From positions 12,633,301 through 12,697,300 of the forward strand of contig OX457033.1 in the NCBI GenBank assembly GCA_949752745.1: 64,000 bases of DNA, written 5' to 3'. Below, in pieces: positions 52,046 through 63,931 of the stretch (its first letter is position 1; each line of letters starts with the position of its first letter). Source of the DNA: Protula sp. h YS-2021. Taxonomy: Eukaryota > Annelida > Polychaeta > Sabellida > Serpulidae. The notes under the pieces were generated by a model that did no database searches, had not been told where the DNA came from, and saw only the letters and a program-made list of their open reading frames with translations. The position numbers and the translations under genes were made by a program.

Positions 52046-52984
52046 TCTCAAGTTTTATAAATCTCTGTGACACACTGTTAAATTGTGTTTGAATTTCTCT
52101 CGACGGTTCTCTAACAGGTTCGAGTTTTCTTTAATCAGTTCATATTCATTTAAAGGGTTTCAGTTGGCCACACTGTCCCTGGGCAGTACTGATATTAAAA
52201 TTCAATGATGGAAAAGAAAACTTTTCGATATTTATTTTTAGCCGGAAATGATATGCTAATGGTGTACTAAATATTTCTCCGTCAGTTTATAATTTTTGGA
52301 TTCAAGGTTCGGGATAAAATTGTCAACTGTGGTGCCTTTCCATCTCCCCCCCCCCCTTCCTTCCCCAGTCCCCCTCTTTTTGGTTCTTACCCAGAACTCC
52401 AGAGAAATTACTTTCGCTTACTCAAATGGCGACACTTCTTAATGCAGTTACGATGCCCTACATGTTTTACAGTGCCCCCCCCCCCCCCACCCTCCCACTC
52501 CGCTCAAGCTGGCAGGGGAGGGGTGTGGGTGGGGGTGGGCAACTTAGCAATGCAATTACGATGTCCTGCACGTTTTAGAGCGCCCAACCCCTAGTCCGGC
52601 TTATGTAGGGGGGGGGGGGGGGGTTGGTCTGGTGTACTATCGTAGTTGTCTGTTATTCTTTACCATTAACCTTTAGCCGAATCGTTTGTGCATTTCACAA
52701 ATATGCTCAAGAAGACGTTACTCATCTACCATGTCATTACTTATTGAGCCACCCGTGTGAAAATACCAAACTGGCAGAACTTTATCTATTTTAATATATC
52801 TCTTCTCCCAGCATTATTCCACGTTTCTCTGCATAATTTGCCTGGATATTGTATCATACTTTACTAAGTTTTTTTACTTGTTCTTTTTCTTTCAAACCGC
52901 AAGGAAATAGCGAAATGGTGAAACGCTAAGGTACAATTATTTTAGCTGAAATCCTGTTGAAATACGTATGACTACGAAAAGGCT
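52046..52984. other. intergenic, poly-C and poly-G tracts
   Basis: Tracts at about 52350, 52477, 52612. No gene. Confidence 0.4.
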
Positions 52985-52990
52985 GGGCAA

Positions 52991-53877
52991 TATGGAATGC
53001 CATTTTCACATTTATTAGGGAATTATTGAGATCAAGAATTAATTTTTTATCTCAAAAATTGAATTTTTGATATCTAAAATTAATTCTTGATCTCAATAAA
53101 AACATTTTTTGATATCAAAAATTAATTTTTGCTGTCTGTAATTGTATTTTTGATATCTCTAAATGCATTCTTGATCTCAAAGAATAATTTTTGATATCAA
53201 TAAATATTTAGAGATATCAAGAAATATTTATTGATATCAAAAATGATTTAGTGACATCCAAAATTGATTTTTTGGAGATCAAACATTCAATTCTTGATGG
53301 CAAAAATGAAATATTTGAGAGCAAAATATCAATTTTGAGCTCAATAAAAGTTTTTTCCTTTTATTGATATCAAGAATTTATTTTAGATGTCATTATTTCA
53401 GAACGAGACTTTTTTAATTTGTATTTTGAAATTTGCAAATGATTTTTTGTTCTCAAAGATTGATTTTTGACATCGAAATGTCAGCTTATTTTTTTTTAAT
53501 AAAAAATTCAGAAGCACACATCTGTAAATTAATAATGAGTGGTCCTTGTATACAGAATCTTTCTTTAATTTTTTTTACTGTACAATAAAGAAGCAATTTT
53601 TGAGATCAAAAACTGTGTTGTTATAATGGATCTCAATAATTCAAGTTTTCCTCTCCAAAATTTAATTTACGATTCGTTAAACTTTATGTAAATATGTGTC
53701 TCCCTTAAGATTTTTTAAGTTTGTAAATTTGATTTTTTTTATCTCAAAAAGATATCTAAAATTCAGTTATGGATAGGAAATATAAATCATTGAGATCTAC
53801 ATGTATTGATTTCTTGATATCTTTAATTATATTTTGATATCAAAAATAAGCATTAAATGTTAAAATGGCATTCCATA
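52991..53877. mobile_element. 887-bp inverted-repeat element with GATATC-rich interior
   Basis: Perfect 16-bp termini TATGGAATGCCATTTT (52991-53006) and its complement (53862-53877), flanked by the 6-bp direct repeat GGGCAA (52985-52990 and 53878-53883). The interior consists of degenerate words built on TTGATATCAA, TTGAGATCAA, AAAATTAATTTTT. No coding capacity. The family was not recognised. Confidence 0.85.
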
Positions 53878-54192
53878 GGGCAAGGCAGAACATTGGATGT
53901 TTGTCAGAAATTTATGATAGATATGGAAAGAAATTAACTGTGCTGGGTCCTGGGATTGAACAAGTAATATAAAAAATCTAGAATTTTTTTCCATAATACG
54001 CTTATATGCTAACAAACAGTCCCATAACTAGTCCTGTTCCTTACAAACGCGTGCATGTGCGCAGTTGGCTGTAATACTTGTCTTGGGAACGAAAAAAGCA
54101 GAACACAATGCCAACTGGCTGTGATTGGTTAGATTGCCAATATCCAAACGTCAGCCTTTGAGGGTGTGCGAGTGGGGGGGGGGGGGGGGGGG

Positions 54193-54199
54193 TATATAA
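54193..54199 (+). promoter_or_regulatory. TATA box of the NIDO-like gene
   Basis: TATATAA 158 bp upstream of ATG 54351, following a poly-G tract. This implies a start site near 54224 and a 5' UTR of about 125 nt. Confidence 0.55.
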
Positions 54200-54350
54200 C
54201 GCTGTTTAACGAAACCAAGGCTCAAATAGGCCTTAACGACACCCAACGTAGTGATCGAAAAAGAGGGATAGATATCAGCTCTTATCGCGGCACTGGGAGA
54301 CGGTTTGCAAGCAAATAAGATAGAGAGAGGGAGAGAGGGAGAAAAGAAGG

Positions 54351-54539
54351 ATGAAGCGGCCGGCATTCAGGCTTCTAGCGGCCTGGGTGCTGCTTTTGAA
54401 CATAGCATCACACGGGAGTGAGGCAGCTCTGTTTTCCTTCAGAGGGGGCAGTTCACTACACAGAAACGACGACGGTTATAGCTCCGGCATCGGCATAGGA
54501 ACTTTTTACTACTTCGGTCGCGCACAAAGCACAATCTAC
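54351..54539 (+). CDS. first exon of a secreted NIDO/tectorin-like protein
   Basis: ATG 54351 opens 63 codons ending at a consensus donor (TCTAC then GTGAGT, 54540). Residues 1-26 are a signal peptide (RLLAAWVLLLNIASHGSEA). The mature start ALFSFRGG, then NDDGYSSGIGIG and FYYFGRAQSTIY, resembles the stretch that immediately precedes the YVNNNG block of NIDO domains in nidogen, SNED1 and alpha-tectorin type extracellular proteins. The remaining exons are not found: I saw no convincing continuation downstream to 64000 on this strand. So either introns are long or the gene is a retained first-exon fragment. Family call moderate. Confidence 0.6.
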
Positions 54540-54604
54540 GTGAGTGTATATATTTGAATCTCTTGCTTTCCTATTTAAATCATTCAATTATTTATAAGAT
54601 ACAT

Positions 54605-54645
54605 CGCCTGGGAGGGGAGGGGAGGGAGGGGAGGGGAGGGGAGGG
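54605..54645. repeat. (GGGGA)n microsatellite
   Basis: GGGGAGGGGAGGGAGGGGAG-type run within the putative intron. Confidence 0.85.
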
Positions 54646-55160
54646 TTGGCTGTCAAATACCAACTGATTACCATGCTTGCCTATGACATTTTAAAACGAC
54701 CCGTAAACGCGAAGTGCTATATTTGACATACTACCCCCTTTTTAACCAGCACTGAATGAAAATTACCCTTCTCTTTAAACGAGATTGGCATCGCGGGCGG
54801 AGAGCATCTGGGGTCATAATTATCCCCTTTCCTCTGCGTGTTTTTCTGCACAGGTATCGCGACAGATATGGTAGCAAGTGCTTCCCCTCTCCCGCGCCCC
54901 GGGTAAAACCTGGTTAATTCGGACAGCGTTAGGATTGATAAAATTTGTCCGGATAAGGAAGGTGTCCAAATTACACAGGGCAGGCATTAACGTCTTAATT
55001 TTTTCATTAAATGAACTATTGTCGGCATGGTGGTAAACTGCCCCCCCCCCCCCGCCCCCCTTAATATCCCCTCTGTTCTGCCCCTCGGTTTTGCACAGAT
55101 TGGTAATAGCTTGACCCTATTTTATAATGTTATCATTTAATTCCATTCTAAGTTTAACTG

Positions 55161-55690
55161 AAACTAGAAGCTCAATCCGCTAGCGAAATGTTAAACACTT
55201 GGCAAAAATTAAAACGCAAAAATACTTCCTTCAGTGGGTTATTTCTTGAATAATATATTGCAAACAACACAGCTTGAATACGTCTTATAAGCCGAGTAGT
55301 GTTTGGTTGTTGTTGACTCAAAGTTTTATTGGCTGGTCAGGTATACGCCGTGTTATCTATTTACGCAGTGAGAGCTCGCACAAAGCTCACTGAGCAAATG
55401 TGTATTCTGTGATGTCGTTAAATGCTACGCATTTACTTGCAAAAAATACACTCTTTTCATATGTCGTTTTAACAAAGAAAACGATATCGAAGACGAAAAT
55501 AAAAAGTGATATGCACATGTTCAGATCAAGCTCTTCATAAGTCCCAAGTTTCACGGCCGTAGGGCCCATAGTGTCGGAGGAGAAGAAGACACAAAAAATC
55601 GGAAAAACTCTCAAGAAGAAAAAAAAGGACGAATTTTGCTCGCACAAATTCATATAACCCTTGCAAGCCAAAGGCTTGTCAAGTGTTAAT
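55161..55690 (+). repeat. dispersed MITE, copy 2
   Basis: Same family as 4018-4503: TTAAACACTTGGCAAAAATT at the left, GGCTTGTCAAGTGTTAAT at the right, about 530 bp. Confidence 0.7.
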
Positions 55691-55797
55691 GAATGATCAA
55701 CTGTAATAAGTAAAAATGTTGCAATACGAATTGAAAACAGAGACTATACCGGTCTCTTGGCACTACTGTCCGTTAAGTTTATTCCAACTCAATGCTC

Positions 55798-56277
55798 AAC
55801 TAGAACCGTATTTCGTTAACGAATTGTTTAACACTTGACAAAAATTAAAACGCAAAAATACTTCCTTAAATGGGTTATTTCTTGAGTAATATAAAGTATT
55901 TTACAACATGCATACAATGGTTCCAGTCATAAGAACGGGGGGCAATTTATGGAATCTGGGGGACATCGCGGCCCCAGCGAAAAATTTAGGGGGCCATTTT
56001 CTTAAACTGAGGGCCATGGCCCCCACCGAAATTTTCCATGTTATTATTATTCACATGTTCTACACAAGTCCAAAGTTTCGAGAAAATAAAAACTGTCATG
56101 CACACGTTCATATCAAGTTCTACCTAAGTCCCAAGTTTCGTGGTCCTAGGGCCTGTAGTGTCAGCTGAGTAGATGCCACAGGAAATCCGTTCACTGTCAA
56201 GAAAAAAAAAAGATACCAACGGCTGCTCGTACAACTTCATAAACACCTTTCAAACCAAAGGCTTGTCAAGTGTTAAT
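55798..56277 (+). repeat. dispersed MITE, copy 3
   Basis: Same family and orientation as copy 2, 107 bp downstream of it. Left TTTAACACTTGACAAAAATT, right GGCTTGTCAAGTGTTAAT. It has an insertion-like unique block near 55910-56050. Confidence 0.7.
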
Positions 56278-56543
56278 TAAATCTATAGGACAAAAAAATT
56301 CTCGGTTGGTAACGACCCCTCCCCCCACCAGCTGGATCCTAACACCCCAGGTGTTTAACAAGTTTAACAATAAAGGTAGGGTAGATAACTGATATTCAAA
56401 ACGTAAGGGAGACGCCCTGTACCATCTAATTTCTTGATGGTTTCTTCAACAAGATTTAAAGAATTATATATCCATTTTTTATCAATTTATAATTTTGATT
56501 AACAACATTATGATGTCCCTGACAGTTTCAATGAACAATATCA

Positions 56544-57305
56544 GAGGGTGTAGGATATTTGACCAAGCGAAATTTGACCAACCGAAATTTAACCAACCTC
56601 TTAATGAAAAAAACGGACATTTGACAAACTTCATAATTTATTGCTTTTCGTACCACTTATCAGTAAAACATTATCAATCACAAATGTTCCGACAAAAGCA
56701 ACATTTAAACAGTTATAACACTGCAAGTAAAAGTACTATCCAAAACGTTTTTTGGTCACAACACCACCTAATGATCAGTCCTTTTTTCATTTGTTTCACA
56801 TACATGTGACCATCCAAACACAGTTTAGACCACCACGATTGGTTGTCAACATTTCCATCTCGGCAATTGTTGTTGAAATTGCAGTGCAGTTGATCTTGTT
56901 GAAATAGCAGACAATTTTGGTTTAATTTCTGGTTGAGAAATCCCGGTATTTATATTAAAACCACGCAAAAAACACGTACCTGAGATGACACTAAAGCTTC
57001 CACCAGGTCTGGGTTTGTTTGTATAACGCCTTATATAACTCCGGATTACGGAGATTAACGGGGCACGTGGAACTCAACCTTATGACACTCAATGACAGAG
57101 AGGGCATTAGCACAACATCTCTTTGATGCGAATGAGCACTTCTTTGAAATTACTTTTTCTTACGAAACCTCGAACTCCTAGATTTATAAGGTTTTGTATA
57201 TCTAAAATTGAAAGTTGGTCAAATGTCAGTTTTTCCATTAAGCAGTAGGTCTGATTGAGTTGGTCAAATTTGTGTCGGTCAAATTGCGGTTGGTCAAATT
57301 GTATG
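56544..57305. repeat. inverted-repeat element with TTTGACCAA termini
   Basis: Left GATATTTGACCAAGCGAAAT/TTTGACCAACCGAAATTT and right AAATTGCGGTTGGTCAAATT are inverted, about 750 bp apart. Non-coding interior. Boundaries approximate. Confidence 0.6.
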
Positions 57306-58349
57306 TACCCAATATCAGATATCCATACATATACCATACTTGGGACTTGACAGGTGTTACGGGATTAAACAGCTCTCAAACTGAACCTGTATCCAGTGTC
57401 CGGAATAGGGTGATGTCGGATTTATCCAGGTTCTTCTTACATAGAAACCCATTGGAGATTAAAAGGAACGGATTTTTTTTTCAGAATTAAGGAGTTGTCC
57501 ATATCATACATATTTGCCTGGAAGCAGCTTTTACTGTATTTTACTCTATTTCGTTCATTATAAAGTAACTAACTATGGTTGAAAGGGAAACGATCATTTA
57601 CATAAACAATCCGAGGATTTACTCCATGTTTGGCAAGGTAAAGCGGCTTACTTCTAAAGAAGGATTGTTTATTTCGATGCATTGGGACTGAAGTTGTTAA
57701 CTATACCAACAAAGTGACACAACGTGTTCAGTGTACGCGACTGTGTTTGTTCAGAAAAGCGAACCGATGTACCAAGGGGACAAAACTAAGGCGACTATGT
57801 TGTGTGTTTATTTGCAGTTTGTGCAAAATAATGGCATCAGTTAAGATGTCCCTTACTGCGGGGCTAAATTTAATGCATCATTTAAGTTAAGGGCAAAAAA
57901 GTGTCCACTTTCCTGAATCGCGAGTATCCCCGCGATCGAGTTGGCTTCAGCACAGAAGCCAATGGCATTTTAAAACAGACTGACAGATAGGTCCCAAATT
58001 TAATGGTGACTACAACAGGGGTATTATTATATGGGCGATCTAAGTGAAGATACCAATAATTCATACTATCGTTTTATTTTCGTAAAACGCGCTTTTACAA
58101 TTAAAAGCGCAATTCGCGTTCTCCACTTTTAGATGGGTTCCCTTCCGGTTATATTATTACCGCGCAATAGAAATGAAATTTATATTGGGTTAGAATGGCC
58201 TATTCCACTCTCCATCCATCCGACCGATGAGAATGAAGGAATACTAAGTATTGCGTGATTTGGAGACATCAATCATTCCCCTTAAGCCCTAATCTAGGTG
58301 GTGTCAACTCACCCAGGCTTGTTGTGGGATGGATGGGAGGCTGGAGAGG
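57306..58349. other. intergenic, MITE fragment
   Basis: A GTAAAACGCG...GTTCTCCACTTTTAGATGGG fragment at about 58075-58145 belongs to the palindromic family next to it. Nothing else. Confidence 0.4.
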
Positions 58350-58459
58350 CTAAAAGTGGAGAGTGCGAATTGCGCTTTTACTCGTAAAAGTGCAATTTAC
58401 GAAAATAAAACGATAGTTTTACTTCGTAAAAGTTTTGAATTCGCTTATCTCCACTTTTA
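58350..58459. repeat. palindromic MITE, 110 bp
   Basis: CTAAAAGTGGAGA at the left and TCTCCACTTTTAG at the right are perfect 13-bp inverted termini. Inner arms GCGAATTGCGCTTTTAC / GTAAAAGTTTTGAATTCGC pair imperfectly. Confidence 0.85.
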
Positions 58460-59606
58460 GATGGGACTAGAGTCCGGAGCAGGGGAGCCTGTCATTCTGT
58501 TAAATTGCGTGAAAAACAATTTCGCGAATTACGCCAACAAACTCGTCAAAGTGCGCTCTCCTTGGAATTATAGAGGGATTAAAGTTTCAGGGGCAAATAA
58601 AAGGCTCAAAACTAAGTTCTGCTTCTTTTTATTTCTTCCGGGGTCTGGTCGGGGGGGGGGAGCACTCCCGAACCATAGCAATAGTCAATGTAAAAATAAA
58701 GTAAATTGTAGTGATGGCCTCTGTCTGGTAACTAACTTGCAGTATCCTTATCCATCTCCGCCTGCCTCCCACTGGATGGAGCATGACCTGGGATACTCTA
58801 TGCTATGTGTCGTAAAATTTCAATAATAAATCTTTATTGAATGCTTAAAAAGAATCAGTAAATATAAAACATGATTTACATAAAATTAAAAGGTTGACAC
58901 AGAAGAAATTAGCTCTGACTGTGTCGATAAATGTCGACAAATCACAATTTTATCACTTTTTTGGCTTAGATCCCATAAATGGTACCATGAGTACCCGTGG
59001 TACGGTCACTATAGAATGAGCTCCTTATCTCGTGGGATCAGACAATGACATGTCTTTGCCGAACCGGTTAAGATGGGGAGGCTTTTTTCTCCTTCTCCTT
59101 GCTCCCCCTTTTTTCTGGATGAGACTAGAAAAAGGACTAAAGTGAGAAAGGGAGCACGGGCTGTGGTGAAGGTACCTTACAAACAGTCCCTTGAGTAAAA
59201 TATGCAAAACAACTCCTGGGCCCATCATGGTGGGCTTAATGTCAGTTCAGAATGATTGCTTAATTGAATGTCTACTGCTGAAGCAATCCGATCTGGCGAT
59301 GATGCGGCTATTTCTGGATCTCGGAATGGATGGTCTACAACATAAAAGGTTTAGGCTTTAATTGTTGTTTCTGCTGCTATAAATGGTCCCAGCGAATAGA
59401 TTCCCAAAATCTCGTCCTGGGAAAAATCTTTAAAGTAGTACTTGATAAATGAATTGAGTCAGGCCCAGCATTCCATTTTGAGTGCCTCAGAGTAGGACAC
59501 ATTACGTAAAGCCCTAAGAGAATTTGCAACTTGCCTAACTTGATGGGCTTTAATATTTAGTTCAGACTGAAGGTTTGTGTCTGATTGTGCCTTTTCACAA
59601 GCAGTA
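58460..59606. other. intergenic, nothing recognised
   Basis: A 121-codon plus-strand frame starts inside the MITE at 58461 and is not credible. No gene. Confidence 0.4.
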
Positions 59607-60213
59607 CAGTAAGGTGGGGCAAGAGCCCCCACCCCCCCCCCCCCATCTTAAGCGCGATTTGCTATAAAATTTTGTTGAGTTGAGATATGTTCCTTATCTT
59701 TTGCTTGGTGTTCAATCTCAAATCACTCTACCTCCACAATAGCGAATCAGTTGTTGAAGCTATTTACTTTTCATGAAAAACTGAATAAAAATTTTTGCTG
59801 TTAGTGGGCCTTTTGCCCCATATCTGGGGCAAAAGGCCTACGGGTGCCCCGAAGGGTAGAAAGTGAATATCATCTCAAAAAATTACTATTGCCCATCATC
59901 GGTTACACTCTGTTATGTTTTTAGAAATAGCAAGGCCACTTATTAATTTCATGATATTACCTTAAAATCTGTAACCTATAAAAACTTCTTTGGCTTCCCA
60001 AAAAATTCTGATTCTTATGAAATTGACTCCCTAAAATTAAATAATGTCTTTAGTTGCAACATTGTGCCATTGTTGTGGTTTTATTTAGATTACATGTGCT
60101 TTCGTCATGTGGCGCATCGATCAGTTTTGAATTTGAGTGAAAAAAGTAACACATTTCAAAATAACGTTGAGTGGGCCTTTAACCCCGCATGGGCGTCTTG
60201 CCCCACCTCACTC
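59607..60213. repeat. TA-flanked MITE (GTGGGGCAAG family), 607 bp
   Basis: CAGTAAGGTGGGGCAAG at the left and an inverted CTTGCCCCACCTCACTC at the right, each bordered by TA. It contains a perfect hairpin GGCCTTTTGCCCCA/TGGGGCAAAAGGCC at 59807-59838. Confidence 0.75.
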
Positions 60214-60269
60214 TAATAATGAGCTCTTTTATGTTTCTGGAGATTGTTTATTTAGAGATCTTTATTAAA

Positions 60270-60904
60270 TTATGGCATGTAAGAGATGTTTAGCACTTTT
60301 TGATTTTCTGACCTGTATGTTTCCGAAATGTCCAGGTATTGCTGTAGTGCTTTCACGGGGCATAATGTGACCAAATCTTCAGGGGTCTGTACTTCTGGTA
60401 TTGATGGAAGGCATATGTGATCAAAGGTGCCCATCGCATGAGTGATAATATGGGTCTTCTCCATGAAGCCTGCTCTTGGGATGAGGAAAACGTTTTTCTA
60501 GGTCCCATTTTCTTTGCTTACCGTTCTGTCTAGGGCGTGTATTTCGCTTCTCCTCTTGCCTGATGATAACGTCAGTAAAAGTAAATCTTAGGGTGGCATC
60601 TTTTGCGGATATTACCTTTTCTTAAAAAATGTCAGTCCTTTGGAGGAAACGAAGACCCAAAGACATCCTTTTTCGCTATGTTGGGTGTGTTAGGGGGAGA
60701 ATTTACTTCAAAGTGTCTGATCAGATGAGCTGAATCGTCCCCTGGGTCGTAGGCTGTGGATGCCTTAAGCTTAGAACCTATGGCTGCCCTGTAGTCTTCA
60801 ATCGAGCCCACTTTTAGTTGCTCATCTGTGAATAGATGGTCTAGAAAATTCGCTACTACAGGTAGAGAGGCCTGAAATGGGTCTATTTTGATTTGACGCA
60901 CCAT
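60270..60904 (-). pseudogene. DIRS-like tyrosine recombinase
   Basis: 60904-60632 has a core-binding domain start (QASLPVVANFLDHLF..LKVGSIEDYRAAIGSKL). 60464-60270 has TFDHICLPSIPEVQTPEDLV and CPVKALQQYLDISETYRS, the region just before the catalytic HxxR block in DIRS recombinases. The catalytic R-H-R-Y residues are not visible because the copy is broken between and after these pieces. Such enzymes integrate circular cDNA. Confidence 0.75.
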
Positions 60905-61092
60905 GAGGCAAATTTATTCAATTGGGCCCTATACACCTTTGTGAAAGTGTTGCCAATGTGGCTGGGACAGGAGTTCCTTATGGCATGGGATCGGGATATG
61001 TTTGATCACCGCCCACCGCAGTAGCAGAGCAAACCATGGGGCTTCAGGCATCCATACGGTTACTAATAGGAGGGATCGTGGTTTCAGCTTGA

Positions 61093-61980
61093 TTATTCTC
61101 TGTAAGATCTGAAGTAATATTGTCTGTGGGGGTGGGGGAGGCGTAAAGCACTTCCTGAATTGGCCATGGGCAGTTGAGAGCATCTACAGCCCGGCTGAAA
61201 GGTCTGGGCAAGGGATAGTTGAGAAGTCAAGGAGTTGGCAAATAGGTTTAGGGTAGGTGGCTCCCATGGTGACTGGTTATCCATCCATTGGAAGGTTGTG
61301 GGGGCTAGGCACCATTCGGTATGGATGATTTGGCCCACTCTGGAGGCTATGTCTGCCAATACATTGAGTTTCCCTGTCAAATGACGGGTTATGAGGATAA
61401 TGTGACATAGGCGGGTAAAAGAAAGAATCTTGAACGCTAGCTTCGATAGAGAAAGGGATCTGGTTCCCTCTGTCTGTTTACATAAGCCACTGCTGTCGTA
61501 TTATCCAACAGAATTAAGACGGCTTTGCCCCTGAGTAGATGGTTCAGTTTGTTTAGGGCCATCCAAACTACTCGCAATTCTAGCCAATTGATATGGTACT
61601 TGTTTAGGGGAGGCCATGTCCCTCTCTATACCTGACCTTGGCAGAGTATTCCCCAACCCTTCTGCAAGGAACCCGACTGAAGTTCTATTTCTGGAGACAG
61701 AAGGGGGGTGAAACGCAACACCGTCGGTCATCAGCAGAGGGTTGCACCACCATTGCAAAGGGACCTGGGATTTCTCGGAAATTTCTGTTTTGGCTTAGGG
61801 AAGGAAATCTTCCTTGTTTTATCGCAAACTTTACCTGCCTTTGGAACGGCCTGTAGTGAAGGCGGCCTAATGAAACCGTCTTCTCGATTGCTACCAGGAG
61901 GCCTAATATTGATTCCATTGCCTGTAGACTTACCTTCCTGCCCGTTGGGAGTGCTCTTATGGTTTGAGAAAATTTGAGGC
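61093..61980 (-). pseudogene. DIRS-like RNase H / connection region
   Basis: Frames 61918-61685, 61758-61501 and 61380-61093 contain GRLHYRPFQRQVK, PYQLARIASSLDGPKQ and GKLNVLADIASRVGQIIHTEW. The last is the end of a DIRS RNase H with its following TLNLFANSLTSQL block. Multiple breaks. Confidence 0.65.
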
Positions 61981-62020
61981 GTCTTTCTTTGGTAGGTAAG
62001 GCCCTCGCATTTTTTAGATC

Positions 62021-63045
62021 TCATCTTTCCCCGAGAAACAGGATGTCTTGTGTGGGAGACTGAGTTCTGATTTGGGTAGATTCCAGACCTACCTGTAGGG
62101 CTTTTAGCACTTGCGTTAGGGTCTGCTGATGGGCTACTTTTCTGTCTTGATGGGCCAGTAACCAGTCTTCTAAATATTGAAAAACTAACATGCCTTCTAG
62201 ACGGGCCCATGACTTTAGTACTTTTATTACTTTTGAGAACACGTACGAAGCCGTGGGCAGGCCGAAAGGAAATGCCCGAAACCAGAGCCGTTCTCGACCT
62301 ACTTGGAATCTCAGAAACATTTCGGCTGAATGGTGTAATGGGATACAGAGATATGCATCGGATATTACTATCGAAGTGCCCCACGTGCCTGCCTGTAGGC
62401 TTTCTTTTATGATTTGAGCTGTGTCCATCTGGAATGACGTTGTCAGTAGAAATTCGTTGTTGGAAGGAGAGATCTATTACTAGTCTCCATCCTCTCGATT
62501 TTTTGGGTATCAGAAAAACCCTGCTGAAGAAGGCTGCCTGGGTTTCTTGCATTTCCTTTATGGCCGCTTTATCTTTCAGAGACGCAAGCATTACTTGGAG
62601 TGCCAGGACCTTGTCTGGGTAGGAGGTGGCTAGGTTCTCTGAGGTCTGTATTGACAAGGGATTGAGAGGTTTGTGACCACTCGGGTCCTGTTTGAAAGGG
62701 AGGGAGTGTCCGTTTCTGCGCCATCGGACCACAGGACGGGTGGGGGAGCATTTCTGCCAATGTCTGCCAGAAGTTGCCTAGTCTTCCTCCTACGGGCAAG
62801 ATGGCGTTGTAGGGACGCAATTCTTTTAAGATTTTGCATCTTTTAAAGTATCGCCAAGAGACCAACGAATCTCGGTACTTTGGTTGACTGCTACCCGTTC
62901 TGCTGTGATAGTACCTCCGACCTGTTGTCACAACTTGGTTTTGATTTCTTGGCAGGTGGTGGTTGGGTTTGGGACCTGGGCCCTGCCGATGAGGTCTTTT
63001 GCGTTTGAGAGGACGCCGAAAAGATGCATGGGACATCTTTGACAT
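62021..63045 (-). pseudogene. DIRS-like reverse transcriptase
   Basis: Frames 63045-62569, 62732-61731 and 62428-62021. The first finger motif FFSRVFLIPKKSRGWRLVIDL is in the second frame. The palm then continues in the third: MDTAQIIKESLQ, DAYLCIPLHHSAEMFLRFQV, WFRAFPFGLPTASYVFSKV, FQYLEDWLL. The YLDDWLL-type box is characteristic of DIRS-group enzymes; here the second-position D is E (YLED), probably inactivating. The frame break lies near 62430-62470. Confidence 0.8.
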
Positions 63046-63931
63046 TAGCGCTCTCCTGATTTACCCTTTCGATTTCCGTGGGAGGAAATATTTCTTTCTC
63101 TCCTAGGATGGGGGCGTGGCGCATCCCTTAGCCCTTTCGTACTTGACCAGCAGTGCTGTAAGAACGCGTCCCATCTGAGGAAGACCATATATGTCATGAG
63201 GAAGGTAAACAGTTTGACTACGTCCCTGGTCACCAGCTCAAGACTTTTCAGTAGTTTGGAAACCACTGGATCGTTGAGGCGCAAATCATCCCATCGCGTT
63301 TTTAACACTTTTAAGGTGTGATTTTGAAAGGACGTAATGTTGAGGATGTGTCGGGAAGAGGCCTCAAAGGTCTTAGGGTCCTTCTCCACTAACAGTATGT
63401 CTGAATAGCTGCGGACGGAAGGCGTCCAAACTGTCAGTTTTAAGAGCTGCTTCTGACGGTACCAGTTCGTCTGATGGTCCATAGTCACGGTCTTACAGCA
63501 CAGTGTCTCAAAGCGTGAAAACGCGATAGGTACGACCTTCGCTATTGTCCAACTTTTGAAACTCCTTCGACCGTACTGCTATGGCGTTGGCCATGCCTTT
63601 GCTGGTGGGAAGTGCAATGAATGGGTCTTAGTGTAGCGGCGCGATTTGAGAGGTCATCCAAATTGGAGGTCGTTTTTCTCGAGCAAATTGGAGGGTCCTT
63701 TTTGTCGAGGGACGGGGATCCGGCTGTGACGTTTGCCAAGCGAGCGATTTCCTGGATTGAGTCCCGAGAGGGCACGTCCACCGGGGCCATCATTGATGAT
63801 GTTATCGAGGGAGTGGCATTCTCACTACGAGGCGTGAGATCCGGAGAGGGGGTCCTGATTTGGTGTCTGCCTGCCACTGCTGGATCTTTCCAGAGCTTTT
63901 GGCTACTACCCGGAGACCTAATATAGTCCAT
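63045..63931 (-). pseudogene. DIRS-like gag region
   Basis: Two frames (63931-63542, then 63488-63045) separated by a break near 63500-63540. The first is Ser/Pro/Arg-rich. The second has NWYRQKQLLKLTVWTPSV, LNITSFQNHTLKVLKTR and WDAFLQHCWSSTKGLR, the last also found near 18283. It is placed before the reverse transcriptase as DIRS gag is; there is no zinc knuckle. The role is inferred from position. Confidence 0.6.
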
